A DNA stretch of 64,000 nucleotides from positions 75,021,772 to 75,085,771 of the forward strand of contig NC_092051.1 in NCBI RefSeq assembly GCF_003086295.3. The letters are read 5' to 3'. Numbering within the stretch: position 1 is the first letter of the stretch; every line of letters starts with the position of its first letter. The notes under the pieces were generated by a model. The model was not told the DNA's origin and did no database searches. It saw nothing but the letters and a program-made list of their open reading frames with translations. Of the stretch, positions 55,075 through 64,000 are shown one piece after another. The stretch comes from Arachis hypogaea (Eukaryota; Streptophyta; Magnoliopsida; Fabales; Fabaceae). The position numbers and the translations under genes are program-made.

Positions 55075-58000
55075 TGTAACGGCCTAGCCTTTAGCCTCGA
55101 AGAAACGGCGCTTTTTCGGGATCAACCGGAATTTTTATGGAATTTTTAGGAATTTTAGTGCATATAAGCACCTCCACTACACAGGTGCTATGTCATCAAG
55201 CTGCTGAGTCAGCAGCTTGACTGCACCAGACACCTCTCCTAATCTAAGCAGGCACGTCGCAAAAAGTTGCGTTTTTGAACCACTTCGGGTCCGAATTTCA
55301 AAATTCTGATTTCCGTAGTTTGTCTCTATGTGACGAGCCGGTCTCGAATTTCGAGAGAAAAATTATATTAATATAATATTCAGATATTATTATTTTATTT
55401 GAAATATTATATTATTATTTTCTCTAATGGGGTTAATGTTGATCTATGTTTGGTAATATAATAACTGAGCTAGAAATCTACCGGTAATGGATAATACCGG
55501 CATTCTTAGATGAACTTAGCAATGCTAATGCTTCATCATATATCTTTTATTCTCATGATTATCATGTTACTAGTATTATTTATACTAGTAAAGCTCATGC
55601 TTATCCTTAAGTAGTATAATCTGATGTATCTAATTTTCGTAATTATCTTCAGAATGATATTTTATTATTAAACTCTGATGAGTCAGCACCCAGTGACACG
55701 TGGCTCTCCCAGAGTTAGCCACCACATGTTTCCTTTCTTGCTCTCCAAGCAAAGCTTTCTTAAGGAGAAAGTAAGAAATACTTGTGTTCTAATACATCTA
55801 GCTTCCGTAATTATCCTTTCTTGAGATATTTTTACACCAAAATTTAGGATAATGCTTATCCAAACCCCACGTTCTCCCATGTATCATCATTACTATCATT
55901 TTTACTTTCTAAACAAGTTAGAATTCGAAATTCTTGAGAGAGAAATGGAAGAACTTCCATGAAAACTTCCATGAACACCTAAGCTTCTTTCTCCGTTCTT
56001 TTTCAAACTAAAACCCCTATCAAAAATCTAATCCGACCAAAATGATCACCTCTTCCTCCTCTTCGTTTCTATATCAATTTTCATGGAATAAATCAAGGCA
56101 TGATGGCTGCTCCTCCTCCTTGAAGTTTCATCCAAGGTGTGAACTCAAGCTGATGATGTTTTCCTCATGTTTTCTCTTAAGATCTCTTGTTCAATAACCA
56201 CAGGCTCTAAGAAAACGTGATTTCTAGCTGCCTTGAGGTGAGGAAAACCTACTTTTCACCATCATGAAGCTTCAGCCTTCATGGTTCATATGGTTCTAAA
56301 GTTGTTTTTGATCTTAAAATAGGCGTAAAAGTGCTTTTGGAAGCTTGTTCTTAGTTCAATTCTTGGCAGCTGCAAAGGAGGTAAGGTTTGGTAAATTAAT
56401 CAATGATTGGTTTGGTTCTTGAAGTGTTAAATCAGCTCTTGTTGCTTGAAGCTTGATTTTTGAGTGTTTGTGTGATGGTTTGATCATGAGATCTTGTTGT
56501 TTAATGCTTGAAAATCAAGTTTTTGATGGTTTTGAAGTTGTTGTTGTTGCTGCTGGAAAATGTGGCTTTCCAGCCATGAAATTCATGATATTTGATGTGT
56601 TTTTGATGTGTATTTGATGGCTGAAACGTTGCTCTTTGGTTTGGTCAAAATCAGGTAAAAATCGGTTACCGAAAAGATTGAAAAACTAGTTGAAAATCAA
56701 GCTGAAATCTGATGAACTTTTGGAAAAATATTTTTGGTCTTTGAAGGACAAGAAAAACGTTGGTTTTGATGATTTTGGGGTCAAATTATAATTATTAAAA
56801 AGTTTGGGGTTGAAAGTTAATTAAAGAAAAGTTAAGGGCCAAAGTGCAAATATTAAAAGTTAAAGGGTCAAAATGCAATTTCCAAAAAGTTCAGAGGTCA
56901 AAATGCAATTTTTGAAAGTTGAATAAAATATTATTATTTTAATATTAAAATATTAAAATATTATTTTATTGTTAATATTATTTTATTAATAATATTATTT
57001 TATTAATAATAATAAAATATTGATAAAAAGACAGTTTTTCCTAAAAGCCTCAGGAGGGCAGTTTTGAGTCAAGAATTCCTTAATTCTCTTTATTAAACAC
57101 CTAAGGAAGAGTTCAAGAGAAAGTATTGAGGTATGTATGGTAATGAAAGAGGTTTTATAAACTTTCATACATGTTGGAAAGAAAAGGAATTAAAAGCTAT
57201 ATAGCAGTGTGCTTGACCTTACAGAGTAAGCAGAGAATTGTAAAATGAGCTCACTGTGATGTTGTGATGCTTGATTTATGATTGTAGAAAGATGATGAAG
57301 ATGCTTACTAAGTGATGAAAAGTATGGTTATATGTGACTTATGAGCCTTCGGGCGATGCTTGTGAGTATTATGCGGGGACGCCCGTATTGTGATGTTGCT
57401 TCCCAGACAGGCTGCGGTAGAGATGTACCAGCCCTGCAAGCTGAATGCTTGGTAGAGGCCTGATTCGCATACCTGCGGTATATTGAGATTTGAGCAAATA
57501 CCAGCCCTGCAAGTCGAGAGTACTTGGTAGAGGGTATGCGGTACTTAATCTGGGATTAAGTTCTGGGAAGGCCTTTTCTGACCTGGAGGGTCGGATTGCG
57601 TCGGGTGCGGGTCAAAACCGACAAATGAGCTCATTACCTACAGTAGGATCAGACATGCATCATACTTGTTTGTGCATATTTTAATTGGTTTGCCTATGTG
57701 AACAACTCTGTTTAATTGCTAACTGCTATACTTGACGTAACTGCTCTTGATTATGTTTGAACCTCATTACTTGTGTTTGTAATTGATTGTTTGGATTGTG
57801 GTGATTGGATGTTGATTGAGTTATTTGGGCCTAAGGCTGTGGTTGGTTTGTTTGAGGTCTAGTTTTGTATAAAGTATCTGACTGATTCAGCATAGACTTA
57901 ATGAACCTATGCTTGGAACAAGATGATCATTTATACCGCGTAGGTAACTTCTTTTATGTTTATAGTCTAGTAAAGTATGAAAAATCAAAATCTTACAGCA

Positions 58001-58979
58001 TAGACTTAATTGAACCTATGCTTGGGACAAGTTGGTCATTCATACCATTAGGAAACTTTTCAGATTCTTATATCTGTAAAAGAAGTTTGGATTTATGGTT
58101 AATTAACTGATCTCTTTTGAAAAGGTTTTGAATATTTGATTGTTAAACCATCAATTTTCAAAGGATTTAGAAACTTGCAAGTGGACATTATAAATGGACT
58201 TAACTATGAACCCCGACCTTCCTAAGAACTCCCCAGTTCTTACCCCTTACACCTCTTCAGATGGACACGGGAGTCCTGCCCTACGAGATTAATCATCCGT
58301 ACATCCACGACGACCTAGTGCGCAGCTACGAGTATTACATCCGATGTGCGGCACCTTGTGTACGTAATTATATAGTACATGACCCTGAGATCGAGGATAT
58401 CTCTTCTGGTAGCAATGAGCCAGATGGGGCACCAGCGAGTAGGCATCATCACCTACCCAACGGTTTTCTGTGAGGGGCTTTTGGATCAGAGACGAGGAGA
58501 CTTTTGAGGCGTCCATTCTAACCACGGTACCTTAGAGTGTTTCCCTCACTTGTACTAGCATGCTCAGAGGGAATAGGCATGTCGTAGAGTTAGCCTAGCC
58601 TGGGTGCCAGCTTAGGGGCTTTTGGACAGGCCAGGCCCCGGGACGTCTTATGTATATATGTGTATATATTATATGAGTCACTAACTGAAGGATGCTGTGT
58701 TATAATTCCTTACTAGTATAACTAAGCTGCTTCTGCATTATGATGTATATTGTGGTGTGATATTCTATGTATTGCCTTCTACAATTCCTTGAATGTGTGT
58801 ACTCATGTTTTGTTGTTATACTCTATGTATGCGACTCTAAAGTACTATTGTTTTAAAAAAAAATTACTCAAAACTCGCGAGGTGTTAACAACGAACAGGC
58901 TTATATTTATTAAATATTACTTAAGTTGGGGAAACAAGTTGGTAACATTCAACTTTTAGTATGATCATGGGCCGTTACA
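55075..58979 (+). mobile_element. Element A 3' LTR (3905 bases)
   Basis: Uninterrupted. Ends GGGCCGTTACA beside the TSD ATTTT. Contains the hairpin chain (57357-57640), the AAGAACT-CCCC-AGTTCTT hairpin (58224-58241) and a 70-aa ORF. The smaller ORFs at 55683, 57490, 57901 and 58289 lack a conserved context. Confidence 0.93.
58261..58473 (+). CDS. 70-aa ORF inside the A 3' LTR
   Basis: Same start (after CCTCTTCAG) and stop as 32676-32888, with about nine amino-acid differences including none that breaks the frame. Residues 1-38 resemble the 217-aa ORF of A'. Function unknown. Confidence 0.35.
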   Translation: MDTGVLPYEINHPYIHDDLVRSYEYYIRCAAPCVRNYIVHDPEIEDISSGSNEPDGAPASRHHHLPNGFL

Positions 58980-58984
58980 ATTTT

Positions 58985-59895
58985 CCGCTTGGGACCACAT
59001 CGCCCTTAGCCGGAATTATAGATTTCGTATCCATGTCTTCCCAAGGAATACCCACAGCAGCAACTAAATCAGATACCAATGCTAGAAATGGCAAATTACC
59101 ACGGACGTGGACTTGACCCATCACTTGCTTGACAAGAAGCAGAATGTTCACCGGTCTCTCCGTGAGGATACACCAAACAAGCAAAGCGAGATTCGCCGTG
59201 AAGGACGACTTGTGGGTGATAGGCAGCACGTAGTAGAAAAGGATCTGGGCCCAGGCTCTAGCTTCTACAGTGAGGAAGCAAGCATCAATGCACTTAGGCC
59301 TCATCCTAAACCGACCAAGGGTCCAAAATGTCTCTGGTTCAGCAATGACTCAGAGGATTGACTCCCAATCAAATCCAAACTTTTTTCGCTGACGTAAGAC
59401 CTCTTGGTAGCCATCCATGTCACTTGGTACTGGTAAGAGATTAAGCACTTGCTGAATAGCCTCTTCTGAAACTGAGACTTACTTTCGGCGCATGTATACC
59501 GATTGAAGAGAGGGAAGATGGTGGTTAGTGTAGAATTCTACCACCCATGAGAGGTTGACCTCTTGTGGTTTTCTCAGAAGAAACTCCCATCCTCACCGTT
59601 CAATGCGGGATAAAATACAAGGAGCAACCTTGTCCGGCGGAGCCAGTAGATGCTCAGCATGATAGTTCCTTTCAACCATGGTGGGGAACACAAGTTCACA
59701 AAAACGGTTGGGGAAGTTTGAAGAATCCTTTGCCGATTTGCTCTTCTCGTTCTCGTCAATAGGAGCGGGTGCCTTCGCTTTCTTAGATAGGGGTTTAGCT
59801 CCTAATGAAGAGTGCGCCTTGGAGTTTGACCTTTGGAGTGCCCTCTTTACGGCCGATTTCCTTGAAGCTTTCTCCTTGCCTTTCTTGGTGGCCAT
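58985..59895 (-). pseudogene. N-terminal part of D's env-position ORF, two nonsense codons
   Basis: The ATG at 59895 (MATKKGKEKASRK) is preferred over 59934 because of its likeness to E3 and B. A lysine-rich region is followed by the core: FCELVFPTMVERNYHAE, VNLSWVVEFYTNHHLPSL, GFDWES and QVHVRGNLPFL. TGA at 59593 and TAA near 59480 are the only breaks; the frame otherwise stays open to the insertion point of element A and resumes at 29513. Both stops fit single transitions from CGA and CAA. Family as for E1 and B. Confidence 0.78.
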
Positions 59896-61631
59896 TGTGA
59901 AAAAAGAAGGGAAAAAGGAAAGCATTAAACCCAATGAATCATCTCAACAAAAACATGCAATTGAAAGATAGTGCCCAAAAGAAATATTGCAACAAAGTAA
60001 TCATAGAGACATAGGTCACAACACTTGGCATGGGATGTAAGAGAAAGTAAAGCATGCAATATGGCATGAGAAGAATAACCTCAAGCATCCATAACAAAGA
60101 GCAAGTCATGTTCAATGAGTATCTAATTAGCAAGAAATAAGCAAAGTGGACTCAAAGCATTTAGAAGACAACAAGTGAGTGAAGAGGAAGCACCAAATTG
60201 AAGATACATGACTAAAATAAACTATAATGGCATTCATGCATTTCCTCGAACATTTGGTGTGCAATTATCAAGCAATGAGCAATTATGAGATACTCAACCA
60301 ATTTGAATTCCAAAATGAAATATCAATCATCAAACAACATCACTTACATGACCAAGACAATGAGAAACAACAAGCAGATCTACTAAGGCAAATTAAAACT
60401 CAAATTCAGCATCCATAGAAAAACAAGAAAAAGGAAAAGTAAGCAAACAAAAAGAAAGTAATATAATCATGTATCTAAAAGAGAAAATAAGTAAATCAAC
60501 AAGAAAAAAAAATCTAACTAGAAGAAGAGAATATGCAAAGAAAGTAATAGATGGGATATGGAAGAAGTAGAACCTTGAGAGGTGTAAAAGAATAAAGTGA
60601 AGTTCTCTCCTTGGGAAAATGAGAAGGAGAGAAGAGGTGTAGTGCCACCGGAAGTGGTGGTGATCACCGGTAAGTAACCGAAGATGGTGGTGGATTGTGG
60701 AAGAAAAAAAGAGAGAAGAGAGGTGATGGAGAAGGAAGAAGAAAGAAATAAGAAAGAAGGTGGGAGAAGGGTAGAAGCAGCGCGCACAGCTCTAAAACTG
60801 ATTCGTGCAATCGGCGCACGCGTGCACGGTGCACTGGCGCATCGGTGAAGGTAGATCGAGGGACGCGTACGCGTCATTGGCGCGTATGCGTGAATACAGC
60901 TGCGCCCCTGGCACAGGATTGGTAGAAAGTTGGCTTAAGTCTCGGGTAATTTGTACCAGAGTAGGCATACAGCACAGATGCGCGGACGCGCACAATGCGC
61001 TGACGCATGCCTGAGGGAACTGGTGACCAGTGTGGATGCGCGCAGTGCGCGGACGTGTCGGTGCGGGCACAGGTTAGGCACAAGTATGGCACAACTCTCT
61101 GGTTTTTGTACCAGGGAGTCCATATAGCACCATCGGCGCGCGCGTGCACAGTGCGCTTGCGCGTCGATGGTCAAATTGCAAGGGGCACGCAGGTGACACG
61201 TACACTGGCGCGTGGGTGCCTAGCGCGAAATGGGCACAAAGTGGGCATGAGTCTCGAATTTTTGGCCCAAGAGTAAGAAATGCACCACCGGCGCGCGCGC
61301 GTACAGTGCGCTCGCACGCGGATGCCTGTTTTCCTTGCTTTTTTTTTTTTAAACAACATAGGAAAAAGTTATTCTAACACATCTTTGGCAGGTGCTCAAG
61401 CTAGGAGTCAAGAAAACACTCATAAATTCATGCACCATTCAAGACAAAGCATTTTCTCTAACTTCAATAATTCATCCATACCAGAATAATGAAATCTATA
61501 TGAACATCCTAATTATCCAACAAGATCAACAAAACTAGCAATCCTATGCAATCAACAACATCAAGAAGTCACAAAATTCACAAGAATCTAAAGCTAAAAC
61601 AAGATGGTATACACAAGGAAGATCTTACCAC
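59896..61631 (-). other. env leader of D
   Basis: No gene is supported. In element sense: GC-rich palindromes (61322-60813), a pyrimidine-rich tract (60790-60520) and an AT-rich leader to the ATG. ORFs of 60-119 aa on both strands at 60518-61377 are readings of the palindromes. The ATG is preceded by CTTCTTTTTTCACA, a weaker match to a splice acceptor than in the E elements. Confidence 0.55.
60813..61322 (-). repeat. GCGCACGCGTGCAC palindrome cluster in the D leader
   Basis: About ten GC-rich words such as GCGCGCGCGTACAGTGCGC, often arranged as two GCGC-containing halves around (G/A)CAGTGC or CAATGC. Shared with the D LTR in simpler form. Confidence 0.65.
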
Positions 61632-61649
61632 GGTGGGGTGCCTCCCACC
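61632..61649 (-). other. Post-pol hairpin (D)
   Basis: GGTGGG-AGGCAC-CCCACC in element sense, preceded by AAAAGTGCTT, about 45 bases after the pol stop. Confidence 0.6.
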
Positions 61650-61691
61650 AAGCACTTTTCTTTAACGTCCTTAAGTTGGACTCTCAGTCGC

Positions 61692-64000
61692 TTAAGCTTT
61701 TCCTCCTCTAGGTGCATCCGTTAGCAGGAACACCTCTAGCTCTTTTGGGAGCTTGTAGTCATGGTACTTCTTCACTCTATGTCCATTCACCTTGAAATTT
61801 ACTTCACTTTTAGGATCAAACAATTCCACTACTCCATAGGACTTTATCTCTTTCACCTTGAAGGGTCCTTCCTATTTAGAACGGAGCTTGCCACGCATGA
61901 ATCTAAGCCTCGAGTTGTAGAGGAGAACCTCATCACCTTCTTGAAAATCCTTCTTCTGGATGTGATGATCATGAAATGTCTTAGTCTTTTCCTTGTAAAT
62001 CCGGGCATTCTCATATGCTTCATTCCTCAAACACTCGAGCTCCTCTAACTGTAATTTCCTGGCAAAACCCGCCTTAGATGGATCCATGTTGCACTGCTTT
62101 ACCGCCCAATAGGCTCTATGCTCAATTTCCACCGGAAAATAGCATGCTTTACCATAGATGATCCGGAAGGGACTCATCCCTAACGGAGTCTTGTAGGCCG
62201 TCCTATATGCCCACAGTGCATCTCCTAACCGGAGGCTCCAATCCTTCCTTTTTGGATTGACCACTTTCTCTAAGATTCTCTTGATCTCCCGGTTGGACAA
62301 TTCTGCTTGTCCATTGGTTTTCAGATGATAAACAGTGGCAACCTTTTGCAATACCCCATAACGCTTGAGCAGTGCCTCTACTTTCCTGTTACGAAAGTGG
62401 GATCCTTGGTCGCTCACGATTGCTCGTGGCGACCCATAACGCCATACAATGTGATTTCTAATAAAAAAAACAATGGTATTGGCGTCGTCAAAGTGGGTAG
62501 GTATTGTTTCTACCCACTTTGACACATAGTCAACCGCTAACAAAATATATAGATACCCACTTGAGTTAGGAAACGGTCCCATAAAGTCAATGCCCCATAC
62601 ATCAAATATCTCACAGAACAACATAGGTTGCTGAGGCATCTCATCCCTTTGGGACGTGTTTCCCGACTTCTGACACTGATGGCAAGACACACAAAAATGG
62701 TTAGCATCCTTGAATAAGGTTGGCCACCAGAATCCACAATCCAACACCTTTTTAGCTGTCCTTTGTGGGCCAAAGTGGCCACCACATTCGGACGAATGGC
62801 AAGCTTCAAGAATAGGTTGAATTTCAGATTACGGGACACATCTTCGAATTACTTGGTCCACGCCCCTCTTCCACAAGTGAGGGTCATCCTAAATGTAGTA
62901 TTTGGAATCACTCCTTAACTTGTCCCTTTGGTTTCTAGAAAAGTTGGGAGGGAAGATTTTCGCAACCAAGTAGTTCGCTATTGGGGCAAACCAAGGAAAG
63001 CTATCCGACACAGCATGCAAACTATCCAATGGGAATGAGTCATTGATCGGAAATGGGTCAAATTTTAAATTCTCAAGGCGGCTTAAATGATCCGCAAACC
63101 AAGTTTTGAGACCCACTCCGGTCCCTAATCTCAATGTCGAATTCTTGCAAAAGCAAGATCCAATGTATGAGTCTAGGATTTGACTCATTCATTGTCAATA
63201 AGTACTTTAAAGCTGCATGATCTGTGTATACCACTATCTTGGACCCTAGCAAATAAGATATGAATTTATCTAAAGCATGAACAATAGCTAGGAGTTTCTT
63301 TTCTGTAGTGGTATAGTTGGATTGTACTGCATCTAGTGTTTTAGAAGAGTAAGCAATGATATAAGGGAGTTTACCATCGCGCTGTGTAAGCGCGGCACCT
63401 ACAGCATGGTTTGACGCATCGCACATTATCTCGAAGGGCAACATCCAGTTAGGGCCTCGCACAATCGGTGCCCTGGTAAGCAACTCTCCTTAACTCTTCA
63501 AACGCTTTCACACATGCACTGTCAAACTCAAAGTCCACATCTTTTTGGAGTAGGTGCGACAATGGCAAAGCAATTTTGCTGAAATCTTTATAAAGCACCT
63601 GTAAAATCCTGCATCTCCCAAAAACGAGCGAACCTCCCTCACAGATGAGGGTTAAGGTAAAATGGTGATGACATCGACCTTGGCCGGGTCTACAGAAATG
63701 CCTTCACTAGATACCACATGTCCTAACACTATACCTTGCTTTACCATAAAGTGACATTTTTCAAAATTCAAGACAAGGTTAGTGTCAACACATCTAGCTA
63801 AGACCTTGGCCAAGTTCTCTAAGCAATAATCAAATAAAGTTCCATAAACACTAAAGTCATCCATAAAGACTTCCTGGCAGTTCTCCATTAGATCAGAAAA
63901 GACACTGGTCATACACCGCTGAAAAGTAGCTGGTGCATTACATAGTCCAAATGGCATCCTTTTGTAGGCAAAGGTGCCAAAAGGGCAAGTGAATGTGGTC
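61692..64000 (-). pseudogene. D pol: RT, RNase H and integrase, broken; continues past the window edge
   Basis: From the right edge: RT with MPFGLCNAPATFQRCM and EVFMDDFSVYG, then breaks at 63652 and near 63490. The RNase H region ([36 protein letters not shown]) loses its frame near 63090. Integrase follows with a zinc finger ([22 protein letters not shown]; 62537-62839), [18 protein letters not shown] and [18 protein letters not shown] at 61872 (SK-stop-EGPF, expected TGG) breaks the C-terminus, after which the frame is open to TAA at 61692. Athila-like. Gag and protease would lie to the right. Confidence 0.85.

Larger units (their letters stand above)
29514..58979 (+). mobile_element. Element A: Ty3-type LTR retrotransposon with 3.9-kb LTRs, carrying B and C
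   Basis: 5' LTR 29514-33250 plus 51734-51893 (interrupted by B), internal region 51894-55074, 3' LTR 55075-58979. Termini are TGTAACG(A/G)CC and GGGCC(A/G)TTACA. The TSD ATTTT is exact at 29509-29513 and 58980-58984. The primer-binding site matches initiator tRNA-Met. Without B it is about 11 kb. Internal coding is fragmentary and ends in a chromodomain-like region, suggesting the Del/Tekay type of chromovirus. The two LTRs differ by roughly 2% by eye. Confidence 0.92.

Noticed and set aside
60518..61377. Cluster of 60-119 aa ORFs on both strands
   Set aside because: All overlie the GC palindromes or pyrimidine tract of the D leader.
1..64000. Host protein-coding gene, tRNA or rRNA gene
   Set aside because: No exon-like frame with a non-transposon domain and no tRNA or rRNA sequence was recognised; tRNA-like words are primer-binding sites.

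Overview
The window is a plant repeat block. I see no host gene, rRNA, tRNA, CRISPR array or bacterial-type operon; nearly every base fits an LTR retrotransposon or its remains. The lineages (Athila-like Ty3 with an env-position ORF, a chromodomain-type Ty3 with 3.9-kb LTRs, a SIRE-like Ty1/copia) point to a dicot, probably a legume. The recurrent palindrome TGGCGTTGAACGCCAG makes me suspect Arachis (peanut); that is recollection, not a search result.

Right half: a set of insertions inside insertions that can be peeled by target-site duplications (TSDs). Element C (Ty1/copia, + strand, 41872-48257, TSD TATTT) sits in the gag-protease region of element B (Athila-like Ty3, - strand, 33251-51728, TSD GCGCC/GCGAC). 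B sits in the 5' LTR of element A (chromodomain-type Ty3, + strand, 29514-58979, TSD ATTTT). A sits in the env-position ORF of element D (Athila-like, - strand, from 25864 to beyond the right edge). D ends inside the C-terminus of the env-position ORF of element G (- strand). LTR pairs compared by eye differ by about 2% for A, about 2% for B and about 0.3-0.4% for C, which agrees with that order.

Left half (1-23343): two A-family LTRs in opposite orientation (1-3565 minus, 3566-6936 plus), then four + strand Athila-like LTRs (8561, 15659, 17919, 21908). Only 3' internal sequence lies between them: env-position ORF remnants and 3' UTRs, never gag or pol. The simplest reading is E1 (LTR1-LTR2) inserted in the 3' UTR of E0 (whose 3' LTR is LTR3), with E0 inserted in E3 (whose 3' LTR is LTR4).

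How the parts work: gag-pol polyproteins copy and integrate the elements, the LTRs supply promoter and termini, and the env-position ORF (the plant transposon-protein family I associate with Pfam PF20167) has no known role. Every gag-pol here is broken. The only long intact element ORFs are B's env-position ORF (35899-37023) and a 217-codon ORF lying inside an A-family LTR (289-942).

The most interesting signals are not genes. (1) A hairpin with an AGGA-type loop and a changing stem lies just 5' of the polypurine tract in six elements, and a second copy overlaps the env-ORF stop or lies near its start. (2) A second hairpin with paired stem changes follows pol in three elements. (3) An array of eight hairpins in one LTR keeps its loop while its stems co-vary. 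(4) Each family carries its own palindrome array.
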